A stretch of DNA of 64,000 bases from JAFGPS01 sp964628465 (lineage in GTDB: Bacteria; Planctomycetota; Phycisphaerae; Sedimentisphaerales; Anaerobacaceae), in assembly GCA_964628465.1 (NCBI GenBank), contig CAZVOA010000004.1:124001-188000 (forward strand), in the 5' to 3' direction. Of the stretch, positions 36,299 to 45,566 are shown one piece after another. The notes below the pieces were generated by a model, which did no database searches, was not told the origin of the DNA, and saw only the letters and a list, made by a program, of their open reading frames with translations. The position numbers were made by a program, and so were the translations under genes. Position 1 is the first letter of the stretch, and each line of letters begins with the position of its first letter.

Positions 36299-36712
36299 AT
36301 GTTAAGTGCTCGTAACCAATTGCCGGGAATAATTAAAAGCGTCTCCAGAGGTGCCATAAACGCGGAAGTTATTATTATAACACCAACCGGAGTAGAAATA
36401 TCATCCATAATTACTCTCGGAAGCTGTGTTCGTATGAATCTTGAGCCGGGTGATAATGTCGCGGCGATTGTTAAAGCATCTGACGTTATAATCGCGGTCG
36501 GAAGTAATATTGCTATCAGTTGCAGAAATAATATTACAGGTAATATTAAGAAAATAAATGCAGGCAAAGTTAGCGATGAAATCATTATTGATGCGAACGG
36601 CACCGAACTTGTTTCAATAATTACAAAAAGCAGCGTTGAAAAATTGAAACTTGCGGAAAATATGGAAGTTTCCGCATTAATAAAAGCTTCGAATGTAATA
36701 ATTATGAAATAG
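36299..36712 (+). CDS. mop: Molbindin: tandem Mop-domain molybdate-binding protein
   Basis: 137 residues made of two Mop/TOBE repeats (about 1-68 and 70-137), each with the pattern SARNQLPGIIKSV...VEISSIITLGSC...DNVAAIVKASDVII. Tandem Mop proteins assemble into rings that store or buffer molybdate and tungstate in the cytoplasm. The neighbouring ModC lacks its own Mop domain, so this protein may supply that function. Four bp before modA. Confidence 0.9.
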   Translation: MLSARNQLPGIIKSVSRGAINAEVIIITPTGVEISSIITLGSCVRMNLEPGDNVAAIVKASDVIIAVGSNIAISCRNNITGNIKKINAGKVSDEIIIDANGTELVSIITKSSVEKLKLAENMEVSALIKASNVIIMK

Positions 36713-36716
36713 ATTT

Positions 36717-37511
36717 ATGTGCTGCAAAATAGAAAATATTTTGTTGGGATTGATTTTAGTATTTGTCCTTATGACAGGCGGTTGCGGCACGGACTCTGAT
36801 AAAACTGATAGCCAGAATAATGTTATTGTTTTCGCCGCCGCAGTTACAATTGATGCTGTCACTGAAATAGCAGATTTATTTAAAAAGGAAACCGGTATAA
36901 ATGTAACGACCAATTTTGCTTCCTCTTCGGCGCTTGCTCAGCAGATAGAGTTCGGCGCGGACGCGGATATATTCATTTCCGCTAATAAGAAATGGGCGGA
37001 CGAACTCGAAAATAAACAGTTGGTTGCCAAAAGAGAAACAATCTTAGGAAATAGTATCGTAATTATTTTACCTGTAAATTCAACTTTAACGGGTGACTCA
37101 CCGGAAATGCTTTTACAACGCGAAGTAAGAAGTATTTCTATGGGAGAGCCTTCGTCTGTATCGGCTGGAATATATGGTAAAGAAGCACTTGTAAAACTTG
37201 GATTGTGGGAAAAAATAGATGGCAAAGTCGTATCGGCCAAAGATGTGCGTTCCGCTCTTGCATATGTCGAAACCAGCGCTGCTGAAGCAGGAATTGTTTT
37301 TTTCACTGACGCCGCTATAAGTGACAAGGTGAAAATTGTATATACGTTTCCAGATGATGCTGTAGATGAACCTATTTCATATCCGGCAATGATTCTTGCA
37401 AACGCGGCTAATCCCAAGAACGCGAATTTGTTTTTTGATTTTCTTAAAGATAGTAAATCAATGAGTGTTTTTAAGAAATACGGTTTTATAGTTGATTTGA
37501 AGTCAGAATAA
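36717..37511 (+). CDS. modA: Molybdate ABC transporter substrate-binding lipoprotein ModA
   Basis: Binds periplasmic molybdate and delivers it to ModB. 264 residues. Signal peptide with lipobox LMTGGC (Cys23), then VIVFAAAVTIDAVTEIADLFKKETG, NFASSSALAQQIEFGADADIFISA, the SMGEPSSVSAGIYGKEAL region and AYVETSAAEAGIVF, all ModA hallmarks. The substrate serine sites appear as ASSSALA and VSAGIYG. Its last base is the first base of modB. Confidence 0.93.
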   Translation: MCCKIENILLGLILVFVLMTGGCGTDSDKTDSQNNVIVFAAAVTIDAVTEIADLFKKETGINVTTNFASSSALAQQIEFGADADIFISANKKWADELENKQLVAKRETILGNSIVIILPVNSTLTGDSPEMLLQREVRSISMGEPSSVSAGIYGKEALVKLGLWEKIDGKVVSAKDVRSALAYVETSAAEAGIVFFTDAAISDKVKIVYTFPDDAVDEPISYPAMILANAANPKNANLFFDFLKDSKSMSVFKKYGFIVDLKSE

Positions 37512-38221
37512 TGTTTTTAACGACAGAAGAAATTAGTGCATTGAAATTAAGCTTCGGCTTTTCGGTATGTGCCGCGACCATAGGTACGATAGGCAGTATT
37601 GCTTTAGGTTTCTTCCTCTCACGCGGCAGGATAAGGGGAAAATGGATAATTGAATCTCTCGCGAATCTGCCGTTAGTTTTGCCGCCTGTTGTAACAGGTT
37701 ATATTTTACTCGTGATGCTTGCCCCTTCCGGGCCAATCGGCAAAATATTTGAAAGATTTGGTTTTAAGATAGTATTTACACCCTACGCGGCGATTATAGC
37801 CGCTGCGGTTGTGAGTTTTCCATTAGCTTTGCGCACGATAAAATTGGCCTTCGATTCTGTAAACAATGAAATTGAAAAAACCGCCCGCACTTTAGGCGCA
37901 TCGAAAACATCTGTATTTTTTGAGATAACTTTACCCCTGGCAAAAAATGGAATAATCGCCGGCTGGCTGCTTGCTTTCGCACGAAGTCTTGGTGAGTTCG
38001 GTGCGACAATAATGATTGCCGGAAATATCGCCGGACGAACCCAAACAATACCGCTTGCAATATTTTCCAAAGCAACCCAGCCGGGAGGAATAGATCAATC
38101 ATGGCGATTGGTCGTTCTTTCAATAATAATATCCTGTGTCGCTATTGCATTTGGGGAAATTATTGGTAAAGGTAAATTAGGGATTAGGGTAAAGCGTAGA
38201 GCGGATAGTTTTAAACGCTAA
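37511..38221 (+). CDS. modB: Molybdate ABC transporter permease ModB
   Basis: 236 residues with five to six membrane helices and the ABC-permease EAA loop EIEKTARTLGASKTSVFFEITLPLAKNGI (about 118-146), followed by GWLLAFARSLGEFGATIMIAGNIAG, which is diagnostic for ModB. Overlaps modA by one base (TAATG) and precedes modC. Confidence 0.94.
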   Translation: MFLTTEEISALKLSFGFSVCAATIGTIGSIALGFFLSRGRIRGKWIIESLANLPLVLPPVVTGYILLVMLAPSGPIGKIFERFGFKIVFTPYAAIIAAAVVSFPLALRTIKLAFDSVNNEIEKTARTLGASKTSVFFEITLPLAKNGIIAGWLLAFARSLGEFGATIMIAGNIAGRTQTIPLAIFSKATQPGGIDQSWRLVVLSIIISCVAIAFGEIIGKGKLGIRVKRRADSFKR

Positions 38222-38246
38222 ACACTGATGAGTATATGAGATCCAT

Positions 38247-38978
38247 ATGAGACTGGACATAATTTGTAAACATACATTTCCTGATGGTTTCGATATTGAC
38301 ATTGATTTGTCATGCGAAATACAGGCGATGGCGTTGTTTGGCCCATCGGGCAGCGGCAAGACAACTATTCTTTCGACAATTGCAGGAATTTTTACTCCGA
38401 ATATCGCGCACGTCGCGATAGATAAACAAACAATTTCAGATACTGAGAAAAATATCTGGACCCCGATTGAACACCGCTCTATCGGTGTCACACCGCAGCA
38501 CTCTTTACTTTTCGAACATAAAACCGTGCGAGAGAATCTTGAATTTGGTATGCCAAAACGCCGGAAATGGAAAAATACATCTCCAATTGTTTGTCAGAAG
38601 AAAATAGATTTTGACGATGTCGTTGAAGTTCTGGATTTAAAACGGCTTTTACATCGTTATCCAAACAATCTTTCCGGCGGCGAGCAGAGACGAGTCGCGA
38701 TAGGACGTGCGATTCTGAGCCAGCCAAGGTTATTAATACTCGATGAGCCGTTATCTGCACTTGACCATATATTACAAAATAGAATCATATCATATCTTAA
38801 GAAAGTGATTGATGTTTGGTGTATCCCAACGATTATCATATCGCACAACATAAAAGCGGTTCACGAACTGGCTGATAGTGTTGTTGTTATTAATAGCGGC
38901 AGAGTGATTAGTATTGGCAGTCCATCGAGTGTATTACCTGTAACAAATTATTCGCACATTTCAAAGGTGTTTAATTAA
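38247..38978 (+). CDS. modC: Molybdate ABC transporter ATP-binding protein ModC
   Basis: 243 residues, shorter than E. coli ModC (352) because the C-terminal Mop/regulatory domain is absent. Walker A GPSGSGKTT (about 32-40), signature LSGGEQRRVAIGRA, Walker B LLILDEPLSALD, and switch His in IIISHN. VTPQHSLLFEHKTVRENLEFG fits the ModC Q-loop region. With the adjacent molbindin the missing Mop domain is encoded separately. Confidence 0.92.
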   Translation: MRLDIICKHTFPDGFDIDIDLSCEIQAMALFGPSGSGKTTILSTIAGIFTPNIAHVAIDKQTISDTEKNIWTPIEHRSIGVTPQHSLLFEHKTVRENLEFGMPKRRKWKNTSPIVCQKKIDFDDVVEVLDLKRLLHRYPNNLSGGEQRRVAIGRAILSQPRLLILDEPLSALDHILQNRIISYLKKVIDVWCIPTIIISHNIKAVHELADSVVVINSGRVISIGSPSSVLPVTNYSHISKVFN

Positions 38979-39001
38979 ACAATTTTTAGAAAAGGAAAAA
39001 A

Positions 39002-39688
39002 ATGAGAGTTCATTATCTTCAGCACGTACCTTTTGAAAACGCAGCTAATCTTGGAAAATGGGCCGAAGAGAACGGCCATTCACTGACGAAAACAGAAATA
39101 TCTGAAGGTGAGCCATTTCCTGATATTAACGGTATAGATATGCTTGCGGTAATGGGCGGATTGATGAATGTTTATCAGTATCGCGATTATCCCTGGCTCA
39201 AGGATGAAAAAGTATTTATAGAGAAAGCCATAAAAAAAGGAATTAAGGTTATTGGTATTTGTCTCGGTGCGCAATTAATCGCAGATGTACTCGGTGCCAG
39301 GGTGACTCAAAATCCTTATGTGGAAATAGGCTGGCATGAAGTTACACTTAATAATGCGGGTACCAGTTCAAACATGCTGCGGGATTTTCCGAAAACATTT
39401 ACCGCATTTCACTGGCATGGTGACACTTTTGAAATTCCTGCCGGAGCAACACATTTAGCTTCCAGCCGGGCCTGTAAAAATCAGGCGTTCCAATATAATG
39501 AGAATGTAATCGGTCTTCAATTTCATTTTGAATATTCACAGGAAAGCATTGAGAAGATGCTTGATAATTGTTCTAATGAATTAATTGATGCTCCATATGT
39601 CCAAAATTCGGAACAGATCAGACAAAATTATAATCTCATAAATAATAATACAGTACTATTAAATACACTCTTAAAGAATTTTTTATAA
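39002..39688 (+). CDS. Class I glutamine amidotransferase
   Basis: 228 residues with the triad Cys in IGICLGAQLIADVLG (about 83), and the His-Glu pair in GLQFHFEYS (about 178-180). The domain is standalone and resembles the GMP synthase-like amidotransferases (GATase1) rather than GuaA itself. The ammonia acceptor is unknown. AAAAGGAAAAAA precedes the ATG. Follows modC by 23 bp and may be co-transcribed; its relation to molybdate or nitrogen metabolism is unclear. Confidence 0.83.
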   Translation: MRVHYLQHVPFENAANLGKWAEENGHSLTKTEISEGEPFPDINGIDMLAVMGGLMNVYQYRDYPWLKDEKVFIEKAIKKGIKVIGICLGAQLIADVLGARVTQNPYVEIGWHEVTLNNAGTSSNMLRDFPKTFTAFHWHGDTFEIPAGATHLASSRACKNQAFQYNENVIGLQFHFEYSQESIEKMLDNCSNELIDAPYVQNSEQIRQNYNLINNNTVLLNTLLKNFL

Positions 39689-39733
39689 TACAAAATCTGG
39701 ATTAAATTGTATTGTTTACTTCTCTATATCTGG

Positions 39734-42454
39734 TTACTTCCATGACCTGATTCGATCAACACGTTTTTGGAAACTGGTTGACATTGCATTACCTCTTGCT
39801 TTGAGGAGCATTTTTCGACCTTCTGCGCTTCTGGTGTATATAAGCGCTGTAGAGCCAACATATTTTGCCCACATTTTTCTAAAATACTCTGCAATATCTT
39901 TATTCTTTCCCAGAATCTGTGGTACTACATGATAATCTTTGCGAATCAATCTTCCCAGCGGCGTCTTTCTTACCATGATATAACGCGGATTTTCAATTGG
40001 TCCAAGAATTTCCTGCATTGAATTAAGAAATAGTGACTTTTCATATGTTGTGCCGCCTTTTAAGGAACAACTCACAATCCCTTTTTCATGCGATGTTGTC
40101 ACTACCTTTAATTTAGAAACAGGAGTTTCAAGCATTTCGGCAAAAGCCAGCGATTTTATAATCGCTTTACCTATCTGTTTCATACTTGAAGAAACAGGCG
40201 CATGTCTAAGAAATAGATATAAAGCTTTAAGACACTTCGGAAGCGCAACGGCGGCGGACGCGATACAGACAATACCAAACACAAAAAGAAATCCCTTTAA
40301 AGTCGCTTTACCTGAATTTGCCTCAGCGGTTCTCATTAATTGAGAAAATGTAAATAGTCCCCAGAACAGCCCCTGCCATAAAACCGCGAGGATTGTATTT
40401 GCAAAAACAAAATCGCGAGGTAACGCAATAGAGGAGCTTGTTATTTCTTCTGATAGTTGTCCAGAGCCTCCTGATTTGAGAGCTTGCTCCCATTCAATGC
40501 GAAGACGGTCTCTATCGACAGCCTTCTGTTTCATCATTGAACAAATACTATCCATTCTATTTTTACTATACGGCGGCCCACCCAAATCCAAACGACCCAA
40601 GCCGCTCTCAATAATATTCTTTTTGAAAGATACTCCTACAAAAGATTTGAATCGCCTTTCCATCATTTCCAAATCTTCGCTTAGCTTTTGCTCGCCCTGC
40701 TCAACACAAACCAGGTGCCATATATTAGCTGTTTTTTGCGGATTATTTTCCTGGGTTCGGATTGCACGACCTCTCATTTGATTTGAGAGCATATACGAAC
40801 CAACAAAACTTGCCAGGATTAGTGAATTTACCGAAGGCGCGTCCCAGCCTTCGCCGAGCAGTGACTTGGTACCAACTAAAACAGTAATGCCGCCTTTACC
40901 GAATAAGTTTGTAATTAATTTTACTATTTTTTGTTTATCCGTACCAACGATATCTAAAGAACAATAATCTTCATCATGAGGTAAATGGCGATACTTCAAA
41001 GAACTCGATTCTATACCCATATCAGCGGCAAGCTCTTCGAGCAAATCTTTAGCTTCGATGGGAATTACTACCAAATTACCGCTTAAAATCCCTAACCTGA
41101 CATCCTTAATCGAACATCTTCTTATTGTTTCAAAGATTGGCACAACACCTATTCTCTTAATTGCTTCGATATCATCTTTGTCTCGCGGGAAAGCATCCTT
41201 GCGAATATAATCAGTCAATATTACCATCCGCAGGTTAGATTGTATAGACTGGCTTTCAAGCTTAACGATGTCTTCTATACTCTTAAGTTTCGAAATACTC
41301 GAAACCAAAAGACTCTTAATTCGTTCATTACTTTTAAGATTAACAATTCTCCTGTCTATCGCACCAATTCTCTTCAATCTTCGAGAAATCTCTTCCAAAT
41401 ATTCATCAGCATTCGCAAAAGTTTTTCTATGCGAATATATACAACCGGTCAATAAAACTTCGAGCCACTCGTAGTCGAGTTTAGGACATTTGTTTGATGG
41501 ATAACCAATAATATCCAATACTTTCTTGGGCGGCCGGCCTCTGACATGATTTATAAAGAAAGCCATACTCGAGTAGAAACCTGGATCAGATAGAATCTCT
41601 TCTATATTTGATTTTGGCTGAACAATACAAGGATGTTTTTCTAATAACGAGATGAAATTCTGGTCCGATGTCAATTCATCGACAAATTTCTTAACATCTA
41701 TTCGAAAGTTTTCTATTTGTTTTTTCTCGGTCTCAGAAGGACTTGATATATAAACATAATCCTGATGCGGGCAAAGATTTTTTTCCAAAATAAGTTCAGG
41801 AACACAAATCTCTGAGTCAACTGGGCCGCACAATTCAATATATCTATCCCATTCAAAAGGAGATACATCAAGAGGTGGAGTAGCGGTTAAAGCAACAACC
41901 GTAGGTTCATCTAAATGTGTTTTTATATCAATTAAGCACTGCCACCACTCGTTTCTCAGATGATGTGCTTCATCAAGAACTATGGTCTTTATCTTTTTGT
42001 CTTTTAATCGCTTTAATAATTCTTTACCTTTGGCACGGCTATTATGTTTTTGATCGCTGTTTTCTATATCATTTTCATTATCATCGTCTTCTGTTTCTTT
42101 TTCCCATTCGCCGGTAAACGCACTATGTAGTCCCTGGTATGTAGAAACAGTAAGAAATGCAGGATTACGAATATCCTGTGAAACCCAATCAGGTTTTCCG
42201 GAATTATCCTTACAAAATTGAGAAACGAGACGATCAATCCATTGATCCCTTATGGCCAGTGTTGGTGCCAAAATCAGAGTTGGCCGATTTAGCCTTCTGA
42301 CTACTTCAAGACCAAGAATGGTTTTGCCGGAACCGGGAGCTGCGATAATATGCAAATGATTATCATCCAGATGCTCTTTCAACTCAGACAAAACGCGCGA
42401 TTGATAGCTCCTCCAGGTCTTTTGAAATTTAATATTTTCTGGAAATACTTCCAT
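39734..42454 (-). CDS. Superfamily 2 DEAD/DEAH-box helicase with two membrane helices
   Basis: 906 residues. Walker A AAPGSGKT (38-45), DEAH box VLDEAHHLRNEWW (about 156-168), motif III ALTATPP, and C-terminal motifs GEGWDAPSVN and QMRGRAIRTQ. After the helicase core come two hydrophobic segments (about 687-706, TILAVLWQGLFWGLF, and 719-740, GFLFVFGIVCIASAAVAL) and a C-terminal globular domain of about 160 residues ending in YTRSAEGRKMLLKARGNAMS. A helicase anchored in the membrane is unusual; the role could be defence or competence related, but nothing proves it. Convergent with the amidotransferase gene. Confidence 0.85.
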   Translation of the reverse strand: MEVFPENIKFQKTWRSYQSRVLSELKEHLDDNHLHIIAAPGSGKTILGLEVVRRLNRPTLILAPTLAIRDQWIDRLVSQFCKDNSGKPDWVSQDIRNPAFLTVSTYQGLHSAFTGEWEKETEDDDNENDIENSDQKHNSRAKGKELLKRLKDKKIKTIVLDEAHHLRNEWWQCLIDIKTHLDEPTVVALTATPPLDVSPFEWDRYIELCGPVDSEICVPELILEKNLCPHQDYVYISSPSETEKKQIENFRIDVKKFVDELTSDQNFISLLEKHPCIVQPKSNIEEILSDPGFYSSMAFFINHVRGRPPKKVLDIIGYPSNKCPKLDYEWLEVLLTGCIYSHRKTFANADEYLEEISRRLKRIGAIDRRIVNLKSNERIKSLLVSSISKLKSIEDIVKLESQSIQSNLRMVILTDYIRKDAFPRDKDDIEAIKRIGVVPIFETIRRCSIKDVRLGILSGNLVVIPIEAKDLLEELAADMGIESSSLKYRHLPHDEDYCSLDIVGTDKQKIVKLITNLFGKGGITVLVGTKSLLGEGWDAPSVNSLILASFVGSYMLSNQMRGRAIRTQENNPQKTANIWHLVCVEQGEQKLSEDLEMMERRFKSFVGVSFKKNIIESGLGRLDLGGPPYSKNRMDSICSMMKQKAVDRDRLRIEWEQALKSGGSGQLSEEITSSSIALPRDFVFANTILAVLWQGLFWGLFTFSQLMRTAEANSGKATLKGFLFVFGIVCIASAAVALPKCLKALYLFLRHAPVSSSMKQIGKAIIKSLAFAEMLETPVSKLKVVTTSHEKGIVSCSLKGGTTYEKSLFLNSMQEILGPIENPRYIMVRKTPLGRLIRKDYHVVPQILGKNKDIAEYFRKMWAKYVGSTALIYTRSAEGRKMLLKARGNAMSTSFQKRVDRIRSWK

Positions 42455-42596
42455 TCAGAATTCCACCACTAAAATTCTATTCAGCTAATTATAAATTAAT
42501 TTTTAATACCAATAGAATAGCAATGCCGCATAACCTGCACAATAATTTTTTATAATTTATCCGAAGATTTAATATTTTAACTGACCTTTAAAAAGA

Positions 42597-42633
42597 AATA
42601 ACCGACAAATGTAAGTACTTGCCGGTTATTTTT
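42597..42633 (-). terminator. Bidirectional Rho-independent terminator after the hydrogenase operon
   Basis: AATAACCG (42597-42604) pairs with CGGTTATT (42623-42630), 8 bp perfect, with a run of T on the plus-strand side and TCTTTTT on the minus-strand side. It lies 35-70 bp after the last gene of the operon. Confidence 0.75.
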
Positions 42634-42667
42634 AATTATCGTACGTTAGCAATATCAGTCGTAAAAC

Positions 42668-43816
42668 TTAGACATCGTTAATTAAAACAAGCTTACCTTT
42701 CTCTCGGAGTTTTTCGGCAAGCAGAGGAATTATTTTATCCCTCGTCAAAATACCTTTCTGGCAAAAGCTAATATCATTCGATGCAGGATTCAAACCAGAA
42801 CCGAGAATAAAGTTTATCTTATCGGCTTGTGTTAATAATCCGTGCAAATCGTTCACGCCGCTGTCTTCTTCCAATTCAGATGGATCGATATCGATTATAT
42901 TGTAAAGCTGATTAAGTGTCACAGCACCTTCGGTAACGAGATCAATACCTTCTATGTAATATCTCGGCGGCGCAAGCATACTGCTGCTGTCATTTTCTAT
43001 GCTAATCTGCCTTTTAGATTCTCTTGCGACAATCGCCGCGGTAGTTGCCCCGCACACTATTTTCGGGCCGGCCATATTCAGAAATTTACTAACAATACTA
43101 TGGTCTTTACTCCTGTTCACAGGTGGACCGGTAAAAATATTCACACTATTACCGGTTCTGCATGATGCGTATATTACCGTGTTATCATCCTGACTGACAT
43201 TGTTTGAAAGCCTCAAAGCCTCGTCATGAATTTCTTTTGCAATATTATCACGAGCGACTTTGTCACGAATCAATTCGGTAATATATTTCGCTATCATTTC
43301 TCCAGTCCAGCCCATAGGTAATTGTCTTCCCAGGCCGGACTGAGTAATTCCATCACTTAATAAAACAAGACCTTCTGAAGGGATTAAAAAACAGGTCGAT
43401 TCTTTTGCTATGATACCATCTATGACAATTGTTCTTTGCGGAAGTTCAACAACAGATGAACTAACCAATATCGCTCCAGGAGCTTCGTACGATAATATTG
43501 TCACTTCACCGTCATTGCGTATGCGTGCCATCGAGAAAGCACAATAAGGTTTATCAGGTGACTTCCACTCGTTCATTGTCTTGATTACATTTGAAAAGGA
43601 TTTACGAAATGTAAAACCTCTCTGCAATAGTCCATTAATTCTTGCGACACACATTTTTGCGGCAATATGAGCCTTATAGCCAGAACCAATTCCATCACAT
43701 AGAATAATTATAGTACCGGACTGGTTACGTTCGAAGCTGACTACATCACCACACGAAATATTTGAACCTTTATTGCTCTGGTGACAGGTTATATCTATGT
43801 GTAAGTTTTTGTCCAT
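42668..43816 (-). CDS. SpoIIE/PP2C-family serine phosphatase of the hydrogenase operon
   Basis: 382 residues. The N-terminal 215 residues form a PP2C-like phosphatase: IILCDGIGSGYKAHIAAKMC (metal Asp), LLSDGITQSGLGRQLPMGW (metal Asp) and SQDDNTVIYASC. The C-terminal 165 residues, rich in ...YYIEGIDLVTEGAVTLNQLYNIID, form a separate domain I do not recognise. SpoIIE-like genes recur downstream of [FeFe] hydrogenase operons in thermophilic anaerobes (the hfs locus), where they are thought to act in H2-linked signalling. Overlaps the preceding gene by 22 bp. Confidence 0.85.
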   Translation of the reverse strand: MDKNLHIDITCHQSNKGSNISCGDVVSFERNQSGTIIILCDGIGSGYKAHIAAKMCVARINGLLQRGFTFRKSFSNVIKTMNEWKSPDKPYCAFSMARIRNDGEVTILSYEAPGAILVSSSVVELPQRTIVIDGIIAKESTCFLIPSEGLVLLSDGITQSGLGRQLPMGWTGEMIAKYITELIRDKVARDNIAKEIHDEALRLSNNVSQDDNTVIYASCRTGNSVNIFTGPPVNRSKDHSIVSKFLNMAGPKIVCGATTAAIVARESKRQISIENDSSSMLAPPRYYIEGIDLVTEGAVTLNQLYNIIDIDPSELEEDSGVNDLHGLLTQADKINFILGSGLNPASNDISFCQKGILTRDKIIPLLAEKLREKGKLVLINDV

Positions 43817-45549
43817 GGTTTACTGCCGCCGTCATTATCCGGTTCTTCCTGAACAAGCTGCGTCAGGTTTTCCAAAAGCTTTTCATTTTCAGCCGCACTT
43901 TCTCCAAGAAATTGTGCTATCTGTCCGGCTATCGACATTTGATGATTCAATAAGTTCCTTGCCTGAATAACCGTTTTGGCTTTAATTTCATCAAGCTGCT
44001 TTTTATTCTTCATACTGTTTGTCATATTGACAAATATACCAACGTATTGTTTCTCTTCCCGCAACGCATATATTATCTGGTGACATATGAGGTTGTAATT
44101 CACATGTTGGACAGTCATTTCGGTAATATCCTGTCTTCCCGACGCGAGTATCTCGAAAGGTTCGGGATCCATAAGATAAGAAATTCTTTTACCGCATACC
44201 GATTTACTGCACATAAATAATTTTTTAAACGAATCATTCATGCTAAGGATATCCAAATGCTCATCGAGTATCACAATTCCGTTTGGACTTGTCTCAATTA
44301 TCCTGTCGGTACGTCTTTCCGCAAGTCTTCTCATGTATGGAATACACATATCAATACTGGCCATTCCTTTTATAACTGCTATAGCCTGCTGTCTGCATGA
44401 TTGATAACCGCAGGCTCCACAATTGAGCTGGTCTTCGGGATTTTCCTTCCCGGTCATCGCAAGAATATTGGTTATCTCGCTATCAGGTATTTCATTCTTA
44501 TCTGAGATATGCTTATTCTGATAAACAGCATCGAGAGCAATATTAATATCTCCTGCTTCCATATTACCGGGATTTTTATTTGTATAATTGAGTATAGCTT
44601 TGCGACGATTAAATATATGGTCGGTTAATTTCACTATAGCCGGACCGTTAATGCAGCCCTGCTCACAGAATAAAGGTTCGATTACAACTGGTTCAGTTTC
44701 TGGCCCAATGGTATTAAAAATATCATTAATATCATCGATACCGCTTACTGAAATAACATTCTGATCGAGCATATCCGTACTTAATAATCCGGTTTGCAAG
44801 GCTCCTCCCGCGAGAGGGAAATTTCGTGCCCAGCCTTTCGGTATTTCATCGAAGTCACTTTCCTCGAATTCTTCAAGGTTTATATTTTCAGTTTCAAACC
44901 ATTTTTCCAGTTCGAGAAAAGTAAGCACGTAATCAATATCATTTGTTTTTCGTATTTCATGTTTTTTTGCGACACATGGTCCTATGAATACGACCGAAAT
45001 ATCACTGCCGAACTTTTTCTTCAGCATTCTGCCGTGAGCATTCATTGGAGAGACAATCGGAACAAGATATTTTACCAGTTCAGGTTTGTAAAGTTCTATG
45101 TAATTGACAACCGCTGGACAAGCGGTAGTTATATGAATATCTTTCGGATGCTCTTTTATATATTTCGATGTCTCCTGCGCGACGTAATAAGCTCCTACCG
45201 CGGTTTCACTTACATGGAAAAATCCAAGTTTACGCAAAGCAGAAGGCAATCTCTTTATCTGCCATGGCTCGAAGAATGACGCAAATGAAGGAGCAAGGGT
45301 CACAGCGGTTTTGCTTTGTTCAGTTATTAAACTTGTGACCCTGTCAAGGTCATTGCGAAAACTCTTGGCATATTGAGGACATTCACGAATACATGTACCG
45401 CAGGAAATACATTTTTCCGGATCGACGTAAGCCTGGCCATTATGCAATCCTATTGCTTTTACCGGACACAGACGAATACACCTGTAACAGTCGCGGCATC
45501 TTGCTTTATTTGTAAATACTATCTGGTTATTATCTTGTTCCGAGTTCAT
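43795..45549 (-). CDS. [FeFe]-hydrogenase-like sensor with Fe-S and PAS domains (HydS/HfsB-like)
   Basis: 584 residues: two [4Fe-4S] clusters (CRDCYRCIRLCP, CISCGTCIRECP; about 18-58), an H-cluster domain (about 80-370), a CGACGYQSC Fe-S motif (about 378-410) and a PAS domain (about 415-520). H-cluster Cys are kept (TTACPAV, GPCVAKK, CEQGC), but the proton-relay Cys of TSCCPAW is Ala and the L3 motif lacks the CPGGC context. That matches sensory rather than catalytic hydrogenases. Probably senses H2 or redox state and signals through its PAS domain, perhaps to the phosphatase. Confidence 0.85.
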   Translation of the reverse strand: MNSEQDNNQIVFTNKARCRDCYRCIRLCPVKAIGLHNGQAYVDPEKCISCGTCIRECPQYAKSFRNDLDRVTSLITEQSKTAVTLAPSFASFFEPWQIKRLPSALRKLGFFHVSETAVGAYYVAQETSKYIKEHPKDIHITTACPAVVNYIELYKPELVKYLVPIVSPMNAHGRMLKKKFGSDISVVFIGPCVAKKHEIRKTNDIDYVLTFLELEKWFETENINLEEFEESDFDEIPKGWARNFPLAGGALQTGLLSTDMLDQNVISVSGIDDINDIFNTIGPETEPVVIEPLFCEQGCINGPAIVKLTDHIFNRRKAILNYTNKNPGNMEAGDINIALDAVYQNKHISDKNEIPDSEITNILAMTGKENPEDQLNCGACGYQSCRQQAIAVIKGMASIDMCIPYMRRLAERRTDRIIETSPNGIVILDEHLDILSMNDSFKKLFMCSKSVCGKRISYLMDPEPFEILASGRQDITEMTVQHVNYNLICHQIIYALREEKQYVGIFVNMTNSMKNKKQLDEIKAKTVIQARNLLNHQMSIAGQIAQFLGESAAENEKLLENLTQLVQEEPDNDGGSKPWTKTYT

Positions 45550-45566
45550 TATGAACCCCTTATAAT

